Part shown: positions 26,495-35,960 of the stretch, in pieces | Layout of the letters: each line of letters starts with the position of its first letter | How positions within the stretch are numbered: the first letter of the stretch is position 1 | NCBI RefSeq assembly: GCF_000973105.1 | Contig: NC_015844.1 | Span: 3,406,501-3,470,500, forward strand | Direction: 5' to 3' | DNA: 64,000 nucleotides | Source: Zobellia galactanivorans | GTDB lineage: Bacteria > Bacteroidota > Bacteroidia > Flavobacteriales > Flavobacteriaceae | The notes under the pieces: model-generated | Told to the model about the DNA's origin: nothing | What the model saw: only the letters and a program-made list of their open reading frames with translations | Databases searched by the model: none | Position numbers and translations under genes: made by a program

Positions 26495-27231
26495 AAATCG
26501 AGTTTCTTTTTACGCAATTCGAAGTTTTGCCCCAGGTAAACCTTACGTACCATTTCATCCGCGGCCAGGTCTTCGGGTATTCCCGATTTCAAGATGCCAC
26601 CTTCGAACATAAGGTAGGATCTTTCGGTAATGGCCAAGGTTTCCTGAACGTTGTGGTCGGTAATGAGTATCCCGATGTTTTTGTCCTTTAGTTGGGCTAC
26701 GATACGCTGAATATCCTCTACGGCCACGGGATCTACACCGGCAAAAGGTTCATCCAATAGAATGAATTTTGGGTCGGTAGCCAGTGCACGTGCTATTTCG
26801 GTACGCCTGCGTTCGCCACCCGAAAGTAAGTCGCCACGGCTTTTACGGATATGGCCCAAGCTGAACTCTTCAATAAGCGACTCCATTTTCATGAGTTGCT
26901 CTTTTTTGCTAAGCTTGGTAAGCTGTAGCACGCTAAGAATGTTCTTTTCAATACTCAGCTTCCTAAAAACGGAAGCTTCTTGCGCCAAGTAACCGATGCC
27001 GTTTTGGGCCCTCTTGTACATGGGGAAGTTGGTAATGTCGGTTCCGTCCAAATATATTTTTCCCCCGTTGGGCTTTATCAAACCGACGATCATATAAAAA
27101 GAAGTGGTTTTTCCGGCACCGTTAGGCCCGAGCAGGCCAATGATTTCCCCTTGGTTTACTTCCAAGGAAATACCCTTTACTACTTTTCGGCCCCGGTAGG
27201 CTTTCATTATATTTTCAGCTCTTAACTTCAT
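26491..27231 (-). CDS. lptB: LPS export ABC transporter ATPase LptB
   Basis: Cytosolic ATPase that powers extraction of lipopolysaccharide from the inner membrane with LptF and LptG. 246 residues: Walker A GLLGPNGAGKTT, Q-loop region GIGYLAQEASVFRKLS (typical of LptB), signature LSGGERRRTEIARAL, Walker B FILLDEPFAGVDP and switch His in LITDHNVQETL. The LptFG permeases are not in the window. It follows tatC by 90 bases on the same strand and may belong to the kdsD-tatC-lptB unit, an envelope-biogenesis group. Confidence 0.93.
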   Translation of the reverse strand: MKLRAENIMKAYRGRKVVKGISLEVNQGEIIGLLGPNGAGKTTSFYMIVGLIKPNGGKIYLDGTDITNFPMYKRAQNGIGYLAQEASVFRKLSIEKNILSVLQLTKLSKKEQLMKMESLIEEFSLGHIRKSRGDLLSGGERRRTEIARALATDPKFILLDEPFAGVDPVAVEDIQRIVAQLKDKNIGILITDHNVQETLAITERSYLMFEGGILKSGIPEDLAADEMVRKVYLGQNFELRKKKLDF

Positions 27232-27321
27232 TTTTATGGTTTCTTGTTTTAGGTTCCATCGGCCTTTGGTACATCTAATGAAGTACTAAAGAAACGGGAA
27301 ACTTTTGAAACAGCCGTATAT

Positions 27322-28176
27322 TTACGTTTTCTTTAACCCTTTTTCCTTTGCCTTTTTCTCGCGTTTGGCTTCGTTCTTCAATACTATTTTTGAGATGTAA
27401 ATACTTACTTGGTATAAAATCAACACCGGTACCGCTACAATGATCTGACTGGTTACGTCTGGAGGGGTTATTACGGCGGAAAGAATCAGTACCACGACTA
27501 GGGCTATCTTTCTGTATTTTTTCAGTATTTCAGGGGTTACGATGCCTACCTTGGTTAAAAAGTAAATGATAATGGGCAGTTCAAAAAGTACCCCACAGGC
27601 TATTACCGCCGTTCTTACGGTGCTGATATACGAACTAAGGTCAAATTCATTGAGAACGATTTCACTTACTTGGTAGGTGCCCAAGAAATTGATAGATAAC
27701 GGGGCTACCACGTAATAACCGAACAATACGCCCATGAAAAAAAGAAAAGAGGCAATAAAGATGAAGCCTTTGGAATGCTTTTTTTCGTTGGGATGGAGTC
27801 CCGGACTTATAAATTTCCACAGCTCGTACAGTACATAGGGGAAGCCTACAATAAAGCCGACCCAAATGGCCGTCCAGATATCGGCGGAGAACTGTCCGCC
27901 CATGGTCCGGCTCTGAATGGTGAACGGAAGCTTATCGGCACAGAAGGCCGAGTCAAAACCTAGGTAGGTAGCTATGTCACAAAACAAGCGATAGGTTGGG
28001 AAATCCATTTTAGACGGTCCGAAAATGATGGTGTCGAAAATAAATCCGCTCATCACGAACGCCCCAGTGGCTATAATGACGACGGCTAAGACCGATCGTA
28101 TCAAATGCCATCGTAATTCTTCTAGGTGATCTAAAAACGACATTTCGTCGGGAGACTTCGTATTCTGCTTTGCCAT
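27322..28176 (-). CDS. tatC: Sec-independent translocase TatC
   Basis: Receptor subunit of the twin-arginine translocase. 284 residues with six membrane helices, the start MSFLDHLEELRWHLIRS (the key family motif with the essential Glu), and FVGFPYVLYELWKFISPGL (Phe/Pro-rich loop of the signal-peptide site). The start codon overlaps the kdsD stop (TAATG), so the two are translationally coupled. Two proteins encoded in this window (12.8 and 31.7 kb) carry twin-arginine signals and would be its clients. Confidence 0.95.
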   Translation of the reverse strand: MAKQNTKSPDEMSFLDHLEELRWHLIRSVLAVVIIATGAFVMSGFIFDTIIFGPSKMDFPTYRLFCDIATYLGFDSAFCADKLPFTIQSRTMGGQFSADIWTAIWVGFIVGFPYVLYELWKFISPGLHPNEKKHSKGFIFIASFLFFMGVLFGYYVVAPLSINFLGTYQVSEIVLNEFDLSSYISTVRTAVIACGVLFELPIIIYFLTKVGIVTPEILKKYRKIALVVVLILSAVITPPDVTSQIIVAVPVLILYQVSIYISKIVLKNEAKREKKAKEKGLKKT

Positions 28177-29141
28177 TATAATATACCTTCGTTGATCAAG
28201 TTGTGCAAATGTACAACACCCATATATTTTTTACCGTCTACACCCAATAATTGTGAGATGCCCTTTTCTTGCATCAGTTCCAAGGCTTCAATGGCCAAAA
28301 CGTTTACCGAAATGGTCTTGGGGTTGGAGGTCATAATATCACGCGCCGTTAGGCCGCTTATGTTATCGTATTTGTTGAGCATGCGCCTAATGTCGCCATC
28401 GGTCACGATACCTACGATGTCGTCACCTTCGGTAACCGCCGTAACGCCCAACATTTTTTCGGAGATCTCGACAATGACCTTTTTTACGTCCGCATCAATG
28501 GGTACTTGGGGTTTTTGGTTCGTGCCTACAATATCGGAAACCCTGAGGTATAACCTTTTGCCCAAAGATCCGCCAGGATGGTATTTGGCGAAATCCTTGC
28601 TGCTAAATCCTTTTATCTTTAAAAGACAGATGGCCAGGGCATCTCCCATAACCAGTTGTGCCGTGGTACTGGTCGTAGGGGCCAAATTATTAGGGCAGGC
28701 TTCCTTGGCCACATAAGTGTTGAGAACAAAGTGTGCTTCCTTGGCCAAATAAGACTCGATATTTCCCGTCATGGCTATCAGCTTGTTCGTTCCCCGTTTT
28801 ATTAGGGGGACCAACATTTTAATTTCAGGAGTGCTACCACTTTTTGAGATACAGATTACCACGTCTTCTTCTTGGATAGTGCCCAAGTCACCATGAATGG
28901 CATCGCCGGCATGCATAAAAATGGCAGGTGTTCCTGTGGAGTTTAAGGTGGCTACGATTTTAGACGCGATTATGGCGCTTTTGCCAATGCCCGAAACAAT
29001 GACCCTTCCTTTAGATTCAAGAATGCAATTGACGGCATCGGAGAACTGTTCGTTCAATAAAGTGCCCAAATGATTGATGGAAGCACTTTCGGTTTCTATG
29101 GTTTTTTTTGCTATCGCAAGAATAGCTTTGCTATCGTTCAA
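28176..29141 (-). CDS. kdsD: D-arabinose 5-phosphate isomerase (KpsF/GutQ type)
   Basis: Makes arabinose 5-phosphate, the first committed step to KDO in lipopolysaccharide. 321 residues: SIS domain at about 30-170 (VIVSGIGKSAIIASKI, MHAGDAIHGDLG, SKSGSTPEI), then two CBS domains at about 205-320. The start is a TTG codon: no ATG precedes the first conserved residues, and the N-terminus NDSKAILAIAKKTIE fits the family. First gene of kdsD-tatC-lptB, all involved in envelope assembly. Divergent from recQ with a 254-base gap between them. Confidence 0.92.
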   Translation of the reverse strand: MNDSKAILAIAKKTIETESASINHLGTLLNEQFSDAVNCILESKGRVIVSGIGKSAIIASKIVATLNSTGTPAIFMHAGDAIHGDLGTIQEEDVVICISKSGSTPEIKMLVPLIKRGTNKLIAMTGNIESYLAKEAHFVLNTYVAKEACPNNLAPTTSTTAQLVMGDALAICLLKIKGFSSKDFAKYHPGGSLGKRLYLRVSDIVGTNQKPQVPIDADVKKVIVEISEKMLGVTAVTEGDDIVGIVTDGDIRRMLNKYDNISGLTARDIMTSNPKTISVNVLAIEALELMQEKGISQLLGVDGKKYMGVVHLHNLINEGIL

Positions 29142-29395
29142 AGTGTAAAATAGGTTAAATTTGTTCTTTTTAGGGGCTTGTAAACGACAAATACCCTCAT
29201 TTTGAATAAAACAATCTTAAAACACGGACGGTTTCTAAAACTTTGTTTTATATTTAAGATTACAAAATTACATAATCTTGACGTATAGCTAATTTAATAC
29301 CTTAAAATATATTTTGAATAAATTAGAGTCCCCCGTAAAGAAAACTATGATTTTTGAGCAATTGAGACACAGATTCCTAAAGTTTTTTACGACAT

Positions 29396-31606
29396 ATGGC
29401 AAAAGATAAAAAAGTTTTGAAAGAAACGGATCTGCACGCCTCGTTAAAAAAACATTTCGGTTTTTCCGAATTTAAAGGTCTACAACAAGCCGTTATCACC
29501 AATATTTTAGAACGTAACAATACATTTGCCATTATGCCCACGGGCGGAGGTAAATCACTTTGTTACCAACTCCCTGCGTTAATGCAAGATGGTACCGCTA
29601 TCGTGGTCTCGCCGTTGATCGCATTGATGAAGAATCAGGTAGACGCCATTAGGGGAGTGTCCGATCAGTTCGGTATTGCCCATGTACTTAATTCTTCTTT
29701 GACCAAAACAGAGGTAAGGCAGGTAAAGGAGGATATTACGAACGGTATTACCAAGTTGCTCTATGTTGCGCCCGAATCATTGACCAAAGAAGACTATATC
29801 GATTTTCTTCAGTCGGTGAAGCTTTCTTTTATCGCAGTAGACGAGGCGCATTGTATATCTGAATGGGGCCACGATTTCAGGCCCGAATACAGAAATTTGA
29901 GAACCATTGTCAACCGTTTGGACGACGATATACCCATAATAGCATTGACGGCCACGGCCACACCCAAGGTACAAGAAGATATCATTAAGAACTTGGGGAT
30001 TACCGATGCACAAACCTATAAGGCTTCGTTTAACAGGCCCAATCTCTTTTATGAGGTACGGCCCAAGACGGCCAATGTAGATTCCGATATTATTCGCTTC
30101 GTAAAAAAGAATGCCGGAAAATCGGGTATTATCTACTGTTTGAGTAGAAAGCGGGTTGAGGAGTTGGCCCAGGTACTGCAGGTAAACGGCGTAAGTGCCG
30201 TACCCTACCATGCCGGTTTTGATGCCAAGACCCGTTCAAAATATCAAGATATGTTCTTGATGGAGGATGTTGATGTGGTGGTGGCAACCATAGCCTTTGG
30301 TATGGGTATTGACAAGCCCGACGTGCGCTTTGTTATACATCACGACATTCCCAAGAGTATTGAAAGTTACTATCAGGAAACCGGAAGGGCCGGAAGGGAC
30401 GACGGTGAGGGCCATTGTTTGGCGTTCTACTCCTATAAGGATATAGAAAAGCTTGAAAAGTTTATGTCCAACAAGCCTGTTGCCGAACAAGAAATCGGTA
30501 ATGCCCTGTTGCAAGAGGTAGTAGCCTATGCCGAAACTTCAATGTCACGCAGAAAATTCATGCTCCATTATTTTGGGGAGGAATTTGACGAGATCAACGG
30601 AGAAGGGGCAGATATGGATGATAATACGAGAAACCCCAAAGAAAAGCAAGAGGCTAAAGAGAACGTTGTCAAGCTGATCAAGGTAGTAAAGGCGACACAC
30701 GAAAAATTCAAATCGAAAGAAATCGTAAGGACTCTTTTGGGTAAGGTCAACGCCCTGATTACATCCCATAAAACGGATGAAAAGCCCGAGTTCGGGAGTG
30801 GTGCGGACAAGGATAAGGGCTACTGGATGGCCTTAATTCGCCAAACCTTGGTGGCTGGCCTTTTGAAAAAGGAAATCGAACAATACGGTATTCTTCATGT
30901 GACAGAACGTGGAGAGGCCTATTTAAAGGCGCCCGAGTCGTTTATGATGACTATGGACCACGCCTATAGCAAAGAAGGTAACGATGCCATCGTTAGTGCC
31001 GCAAAAGGAGGCGTAGCTGATGAGAACCTGTTGAAGCGGTTAAAAGAATTGCGAAAGAGCCAGGCCCATAAGTTGGGAGTGCCTCCGTTCGTAGTCTTTC
31101 AAGACCCCTCCCTAGAGGATATGGCCACCAAATACCCGATTTCACAAGAAGAACTTACGAATATCTATGGGGTAGGAGAGGGCAAGGCTCGTAAATACGG
31201 AAGGCCCTTCGTTGATTTTATTTCCCGCTATGTTGAAGAGAATGAAATTATCAGGCCCGATGACCTTGTGGTGAAAAGCACAGGGGCCAACTCTGCCTTA
31301 AAACTTTACATTATACAGAATGTAGACCGCAAGCTTCCGTTAAGCGATATTGCATCGGCCAAGGGAATTGAAATTTCGCAGCTGTTAAAGGAAATGGAAC
31401 AGATCGTATTCAGTGGTACCAAGTTGAATCTCGATTATTGGATCGACGAGGTGCTCGATGAAGATCAGCAGGAAGAAATCCATGACTATTTTTTAGAAGC
31501 GGAAACCGATGACCTGGAAGAGGCGATGAAGGAGTTTGATGGCGACTATGAAGACGAAGAGCTTCGCTTATACCGACTTAAATTTATTAGTGAGGTAGCG
31601 AATTGA
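29396..31606 (+). CDS. recQ: RecQ-family DNA helicase, without zinc-site cysteines
   Basis: 3'-5' DNA helicase for recombination and replication repair. 736 residues: helicase core with [16 protein letters not shown] (Walker A), [18 protein letters not shown] (DEAH plus the RecQ aromatic loop) and [19 protein letters not shown] (motif VI); RQC region; HRDC domain at about 560-640 ([15 protein letters not shown]). In the RQC region, where E. coli RecQ has four zinc-binding cysteines, the sequence reads [20 protein letters not shown] and contains no Cys. About 90 further acidic residues follow the HRDC domain. Function as a helicase is near certain; the zinc platform must be stabilised another way. 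Confidence 0.93.
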   Translation: MAKDKKVLKETDLHASLKKHFGFSEFKGLQQAVITNILERNNTFAIMPTGGGKSLCYQLPALMQDGTAIVVSPLIALMKNQVDAIRGVSDQFGIAHVLNSSLTKTEVRQVKEDITNGITKLLYVAPESLTKEDYIDFLQSVKLSFIAVDEAHCISEWGHDFRPEYRNLRTIVNRLDDDIPIIALTATATPKVQEDIIKNLGITDAQTYKASFNRPNLFYEVRPKTANVDSDIIRFVKKNAGKSGIIYCLSRKRVEELAQVLQVNGVSAVPYHAGFDAKTRSKYQDMFLMEDVDVVVATIAFGMGIDKPDVRFVIHHDIPKSIESYYQETGRAGRDDGEGHCLAFYSYKDIEKLEKFMSNKPVAEQEIGNALLQEVVAYAETSMSRRKFMLHYFGEEFDEINGEGADMDDNTRNPKEKQEAKENVVKLIKVVKATHEKFKSKEIVRTLLGKVNALITSHKTDEKPEFGSGADKDKGYWMALIRQTLVAGLLKKEIEQYGILHVTERGEAYLKAPESFMMTMDHAYSKEGNDAIVSAAKGGVADENLLKRLKELRKSQAHKLGVPPFVVFQDPSLEDMATKYPISQEELTNIYGVGEGKARKYGRPFVDFISRYVEENEIIRPDDLVVKSTGANSALKLYIIQNVDRKLPLSDIASAKGIEISQLLKEMEQIVFSGTKLNLDYWIDEVLDEDQQEEIHDYFLEAETDDLEEAMKEFDGDYEDEELRLYRLKFISEVAN

Positions 31607-31629
31607 TTTTTTAGCATATTGACATAAAG

Positions 31630-31671
31630 AGCGCGATGCAAGCTTTTGAGTTTGACATCGCGCTTTTTTTA
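31630..31671. terminator. bidirectional terminator between recQ and LD-carboxypeptidase
   Basis: AGCGCGATG (31630-31638) pairs with CATCGCGCT (31656-31664), followed by a run of T on the plus strand and preceded by AAA on the other side. It sits between convergent genes. Confidence 0.8.
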
Positions 31672-31683
31672 TGTTTTTACGGG

Positions 31684-32736
31684 TTAAATAACAGCTTTCT
31701 CCAATAGCTGTAGGTTCATTTTTGCGGCATCCATTTTTCCCGTGATTCCGATCGGGAAGGTGAAATTGTTCTCAACATGACCAAAGCTCATGCCATAGAC
31801 TGCCGGGATGCCAAGAGGCCTGATCCGGTCTAGGATCACTTCCTTTAAAGAAAAGGACTTCGGATTGGTCGAAGCGTTGCAACCGGCGCAAACACCGATA
31901 AGAATACCTGCGGCCTTTTTAAACGTGCTGCCCTCGATCAATTGGGTAAGCATACGGTCTATCCGATATGGGGCTTCTTCAACATCTTCAATGCAAACAA
32001 TGGTATCGGTAAAGTCGATTTCATGTGGCGTGCCGATTAGGGCATTGATAAGGGTCAGGCTGCCTCCGACGAGTTTTCCCGTGGCAATACCTTCGGTAAT
32101 GGTATAGCGTTCGAACTCGGGGTTCGTACGTAATTCGGGGTTCAATAGTTCCACATTTTGTATGGCCAAGGGAGCTCTTGGGAACATTACCACCTTTTCT
32201 AATTGCCTAATGCTATAGGGGTCGTTCAAAGTGCTGCCTACCGGCCCGTGAAAGGTTACGAGGCCCGTTTCTTGATAGATGCCGTTCAGTAGGGCGGTGA
32301 TGTCGCTGAAACCGATAAAGGTTTTGCCGTTCTTTTTAATGGTTTCGTAATCTATCATCTGCATGATCCGGGTACAGCCATAACCGCCTCTTGCACAAAG
32401 TATACCATCGATGTCTGGGTTGGCGAACATTTCGTTAAGGTCTTTTGCGCGTTCCTCATCGGTGTTGCTTAAATATCCATAATTTCCTATGATGCGATTG
32501 GTGTGAAAGGGCTTGAAACCCATGGATTTTAGCGTTTTCTTAGCTTCCTCCAAGATCGGTGGTGCAATGGCGTAGCCCGGGGCGATTAGCCCTATGGTGT
32601 CTCCTTTCTTTAACCTTTTCGGTCGAATCGTCTCGGGGTAGGTCGATGGAATACTATTCGCTATACCTACATTGGGAAGGAGTGCCGCTATGGCACCTCC
32701 TAAGGCCGAACCTATAAACTGTCTTCTATTGCCCAT
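31684..32736 (-). CDS. LD-carboxypeptidase (peptidase S66), Tat signal
   Basis: Removes the terminal D-Ala from cell-wall tetrapeptides during murein recycling. 350 residues. The N-terminus NRRQFIGSALGGAIAALLP is a twin-arginine-type signal, so this copy should work in the periplasm rather than the cytoplasm, where E. coli LdcA acts. S66 motifs: GDTIGLIAPG, ARGGYGCTRIM with the nucleophile Ser replaced by context GFSDITALLN, and the Glu/His acid-base region CIEDVEEAPYRIDRML and GMSFGHVENNFTFPIG. The catalytic Ser position should be checked against a structure. A decayed fragment of a second copy lies at 34986-35075. Confidence 0.88.
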   Translation of the reverse strand: MGNRRQFIGSALGGAIAALLPNVGIANSIPSTYPETIRPKRLKKGDTIGLIAPGYAIAPPILEEAKKTLKSMGFKPFHTNRIIGNYGYLSNTDEERAKDLNEMFANPDIDGILCARGGYGCTRIMQMIDYETIKKNGKTFIGFSDITALLNGIYQETGLVTFHGPVGSTLNDPYSIRQLEKVVMFPRAPLAIQNVELLNPELRTNPEFERYTITEGIATGKLVGGSLTLINALIGTPHEIDFTDTIVCIEDVEEAPYRIDRMLTQLIEGSTFKKAAGILIGVCAGCNASTNPKSFSLKEVILDRIRPLGIPAVYGMSFGHVENNFTFPIGITGKMDAAKMNLQLLEKAVI

Positions 32737-32773
32737 ATACTTTGTGTTTATAGGGTGAATTTAAATAGAATCA

Positions 32774-32802
32774 TAAAAAAAATCGACCATTTGGCCGATT
32801 TT
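32774..32802 (-). terminator. terminator of the DUF5686-like gene
   Basis: On the minus strand AAAATCGGCC pairs with GGTCGATTTT (10 bp, one G-U pair, four-base loop) and is followed by TTTT-rich sequence, 20-odd bases after the gene's stop. Confidence 0.75.
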
Positions 32803-32824
32803 ATATATGTGGTTCTTATCCTTT

Positions 32825-34162
32825 CTAAGGAATGGAAGTGCCTCCATCCGAACTGGCCCTTCGCAATTGCCGTTGAATTTTCTTGATGGCCGACTCAATC
32901 GATTTTTCGGGTTCAATGATATTGTACTGCCCCCAAAAGTCTGGGTCGGCAAAGCCTATGGCCTCATCACTTAAAATAATGGACGTCTTAATTCTATCCT
33001 TGGCCTTTGGAAAATCTTCCATCATGTTTTTCTTCCAATCGGTAACGGCCATTTCACATGTCATGCTGTAGACCGAGTTAAAGAGACGTTTGTCCCAATT
33101 GACCTTGAACTCCAAGAGAACATTGCTGTAAGAGTAATACCATTTGCCATTCTTTTCGCGATAATCGACCCTGTAGGCAACATCCGTAGGCCATACCTTG
33201 GCATTTTTTGGCTTTCGCCTGACGAACATTCGTGCCGCCATTTCCTTATCGGTGATGTTGAGACTGTAAATGGCACTGGTGAGTATCTTGTTTTCGGCGT
33301 CTATGTATAATTGACCCTTGTACAAGGGGTCTAATATCTCGGGAAGCTGCTCAAAGCTTATCACATAGATCAATTTGTCGTTTACCCGGGTAGAATGGTC
33401 GAACCGGAATGTATAATAGTCTAAGGATTCCGGTGAAAAGATATATTCGGGGTATTTCATTATATCGATGAACAAGGCGTTGAAAGGGCCGCCCTGTAGT
33501 TTTAGGGCAACGGTGTCGAGCTTGCTGTAATCGGTGCTTTTACGGGCCTTGTATAGCTTTACACCATCTTTTTTCAGTGAGGTATAAGGCGTTTTGTAAA
33601 TGTTGACCACAGCTTCGGAGAGAGAAACGTTCTTTCTTCGTTTTTTTATGGTTTCCCTGTAAAAAGCGGTCATAAGGGTAGGGTCGTCAAAATAATTTTC
33701 CCCCTTACTTTTTAGTACTTCGCGAACAAGGCTTTCGGCATCTTTCGGTACTTCCACATTGACCTCGTTCAATTTAAGTACGGAGGGCACCATAAGAATT
33801 TTGTTGCGTTCTTCTTTTAGTTGGCTCAAAGGGATGGATTGGGTGCTGTAACCCAAGAAGGATACCGTGATGTTGGCCTGGGTCAGGTCACTTGGTATTT
33901 TTAGGGAAAATTCCCCTTCGGTATTCGTTATGGTACTGATGTTCGATTCTTCTACGGATAAGGAAGCGAATACCAATGGTTTTTTTGAACTGGCATCCAA
34001 GACCTCGCCTTTGTAAAGGTTGTATTCAGCCTCTTCCTCTTGTTCGACAGGGTCTTGAAAAAATGCGCTGGCGGACAGGGGTGCTGCAAATAGGGCCAAT
34101 ACGGCCAAGGCCGTGGCCACAGATCGGAATGTAGTGCGTGTAATATCGTGTTTCCGTATCAT
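32825..34162 (-). CDS. exported carboxypeptidase-regulatory-like / DUF5686-type protein
   Basis: 445 residues when started at the ATG at 34162, giving a clear signal peptide (hydrophobic ATALAVLALFAAPLSASAFF). Residues about 45-125 form a carboxypeptidase-D regulatory-like beta domain (YKGEVLDASSKKPLVFASLS, then TNTEGEFSLKIP), common on Bacteroidota envelope proteins. The remaining 320 residues resemble the DUF5686 group: FYRETIKKRRKNVSLSEAVV, and SVYSMTCEMAVTDWKKNM. These are thought to be outer-membrane-associated; exact role unknown. Own terminator. The region upstream (34163-35133) holds pseudogene debris. Confidence 0.75.
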   Translation of the reverse strand: MIRKHDITRTTFRSVATALAVLALFAAPLSASAFFQDPVEQEEEAEYNLYKGEVLDASSKKPLVFASLSVEESNISTITNTEGEFSLKIPSDLTQANITVSFLGYSTQSIPLSQLKEERNKILMVPSVLKLNEVNVEVPKDAESLVREVLKSKGENYFDDPTLMTAFYRETIKKRRKNVSLSEAVVNIYKTPYTSLKKDGVKLYKARKSTDYSKLDTVALKLQGGPFNALFIDIMKYPEYIFSPESLDYYTFRFDHSTRVNDKLIYVISFEQLPEILDPLYKGQLYIDAENKILTSAIYSLNITDKEMAARMFVRRKPKNAKVWPTDVAYRVDYREKNGKWYYSYSNVLLEFKVNWDKRLFNSVYSMTCEMAVTDWKKNMMEDFPKAKDRIKTSIILSDEAIGFADPDFWGQYNIIEPEKSIESAIKKIQRQLRRASSDGGTSIP

Positions 34163-34326
34163 TTTTTGTGAGTTTGGGTTATAGCTTTCGCTTCTCCCTA
34201 ATATAGTGATTTTTAATGGGATATATAGGGTTTTTAACACACGGAATTAGCTGGGGTGGTTTCCTTTTTAAGAAGGGCAGGTTGGGGCCAAGAAAGGCAG
34301 GGGGAATTCATGTGTTTTTATCGACT

Positions 34327-34461
34327 TGTTCAACCCTGCACTTTTGTGTTATGGTGTGTAGAAAGGGGGTATTTTCCGTTTTCTTTACAAAATTCGCTTT
34401 ACAAAATAGGCGGTAATGGCCCGGTCTACGTTTACCAAATGTTCTTTTTTGTGGTGGTTGC
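34327..34461 (-). pseudogene. decayed fragment of an rluF copy
   Basis: About 135 bases clearly related to the middle of the intact rluF gene (35351-35473), for example a shared stretch GGCGGTAATGGCCCGGTCTACG. Translated on the minus strand it gives VNVDRAITAYFVK, against [13 protein letters not shown] in RluF, then a small insertion, a stop and a frameshift. Both ends of the gene are absent. It is non-functional. Confidence 0.85.
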
Positions 34462-34464
34462 CGA

Positions 34465-34974
34465 CTAAAGTTTTCCCTCATCTATTTCATTGGCAATATC
34501 TTTCATTGTGTCGATCATACCATTCTCAAATAAAAGTGAGTCCGAGAATGTATAGGACTTAGACCAGACACTATTTGGCTCTTTTCTGTCTAGTGTAATG
34601 AACGCGTATCCACCACCTCCATTGCTATCAGCATTAAAGGCGCGCCTCAGTTTCAGCCGCTCACCATTAACCGTCCCGATATAATTAAACGTGCCCTTGG
34701 GTAGACCTCCTTCGGCCTCTGTTTTGAAAAACTTATCCTCTAACGTATTCAGAAACCACTTCAAGCCATGCTTTGGGAATTCAATTTGATAGTGGAGCCA
34801 CTTGCTTTCGCCCGTACTCTTATACGTAACATGCCTTGCATTTGAAATTATTATATAATCACCTATTAACAAAAAGTAAAACGTATTTCTAACATCTGTT
34901 TTATCGGGTAATGTCGCTATCAAATTGGGATGCTTAGCAACCGTAAGCGGGTCAATGTCTTTAAACTGTTTCAT
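34465..34974 (-). CDS. orphan protein of unknown function between pseudogene fragments
   Basis: 169 residues from the ATG at 34974 (an in-frame ATG at 34992 would add six residues and overlaps the pseudogene remnant). No signal peptide or membrane segment. It is mixed alpha/beta in appearance, with a Gly-rich turn NADSNGGGGYAF and motifs FYFLLIGDYIIISNARH and SKWLHYQIEFPKHGLKWFL. I do not recognise a domain. It is flanked directly by remnants of rluF and of the LD-carboxypeptidase, so it either arrived at a duplication junction or was already there. The coding sequence shows no stops or frameshifts, unlike its surroundings. Confidence 0.6.
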   Translation of the reverse strand: MKQFKDIDPLTVAKHPNLIATLPDKTDVRNTFYFLLIGDYIIISNARHVTYKSTGESKWLHYQIEFPKHGLKWFLNTLEDKFFKTEAEGGLPKGTFNYIGTVNGERLKLRRAFNADSNGGGGYAFITLDRKEPNSVWSKSYTFSDSLLFENGMIDTMKDIANEIDEGKL

Positions 34975-34985
34975 TAGGCAGATCC

Positions 34986-35075
34986 ATTTCAAATAAACAG
35001 ACTATGGCATCGGTAAAGTCTATTTCGTTGGGCGTTCCGATCAATGCTTTGGTCAAGGTTAGGCTTCTGTCGACC
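34986..35075 (-). pseudogene. decayed fragment of an S66 LD-carboxypeptidase copy
   Basis: About 90 bases matching 31988-32070 of the LD-carboxypeptidase gene. On the minus strand it still reads LTLTKALIGTPNEIDFTDAI, against LTLINALIGTPHEIDFTDTI in the intact protein, then runs out of similarity and hits a stop. Everything else of the gene is gone. Confidence 0.85.
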
Positions 35076-35133
35076 TATTTTTGTTATTCGGTGCTTCGGG
35101 AAACTGGGGTTTTGGTATAGGGATCGGGGCGGC

Positions 35134-35862
35134 CTAATGTGTTTTTGCCGATTCGGAGACCAAACGATGGATCTCGTCGAGTTCGGCTTGGGTAAGGTCT
35201 CGCCATTTTCCTACCGGTATGTCAAGTTTTACGTTCATAATGCGTACGCGTTTCAGGCGTTGTACGTTGTAGCCCAAGTATTCGCACATACGACGGATCT
35301 GTCGGTTGAGACCTTGGGTCAAGATGATCTTAAACTCGTATTTGCCGATTTGTTCAACCTTACATTTTCGTGTTATGGTGTCTAAAATAGGCACCCCATT
35401 TTCCATTTTCCTTACAAAATCGGCGGTAATGGCCCGGTCTACGGTTACCAAATATTCTTTCTCGTGGTTGTTGCGCGCCCGAAGGATCTTATTTACGATA
35501 TCGCCATCGTTCGTTAAAAAAATCAGGCCCTCACTGGGTTTGTCCAAACGACCGATCGGAAAAATCCGCTTGGGGTAATTGATGAAATCGATAATATTGT
35601 CTTTTTCTACCCTGGTATCGGTAGTACAGACAATGCCGATGGGTTTGTTAAAAGCTAGGTAAACGGGCTTTTCCTTTGGTTCGGAAATCAATTCGCCATC
35701 AACGCGTACTTCATCACCTTGGGTAATTTTTGTACCCATTTCAGGAACTTTGCCATTGATGGTGACACGCCCTTGGTCGATTAGTTTGTCAGCGGCACGG
35801 CGCGAACAATAGCCAACTTCACTAAGGTATTTGTTGATTCGGGTCTGTTTCGGTTCTTGCAC
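35134..35862 (-). CDS. rluF: 23S rRNA pseudouridine synthase RluF-type
   Basis: Isomerises uridine to pseudouridine in 23S rRNA. 242 residues: an S4 RNA-binding domain at the start ([21 protein letters not shown]), then the RsuA/RluB/E/F catalytic core with the active-site Asp in [19 protein letters not shown]. The C-terminal half ([49 protein letters not shown]) matches RluF rather than RluB or RluE. The start codon is GTG at 35862. A decayed second copy of its central part lies at 34327-34461. Confidence 0.92.
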   Translation of the reverse strand: MQEPKQTRINKYLSEVGYCSRRAADKLIDQGRVTINGKVPEMGTKITQGDEVRVDGELISEPKEKPVYLAFNKPIGIVCTTDTRVEKDNIIDFINYPKRIFPIGRLDKPSEGLIFLTNDGDIVNKILRARNNHEKEYLVTVDRAITADFVRKMENGVPILDTITRKCKVEQIGKYEFKIILTQGLNRQIRRMCEYLGYNVQRLKRVRIMNVKLDIPVGKWRDLTQAELDEIHRLVSESAKTH

Positions 35863-35960
35863 GCTTTCCTGTTTTTGTAGCGCAAATTTAAGGGATCTTA
35901 ATTTGGTATACTAGTCAATTTTCACCGTACGGTTTGCGCGTACATTTTTTAGATATGCCT

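Noticed and set aside
34256-34468. Plus-strand frames over the rluF remnant
   Set aside because: They are antisense to pseudogene sequence and encode nothing coherent.
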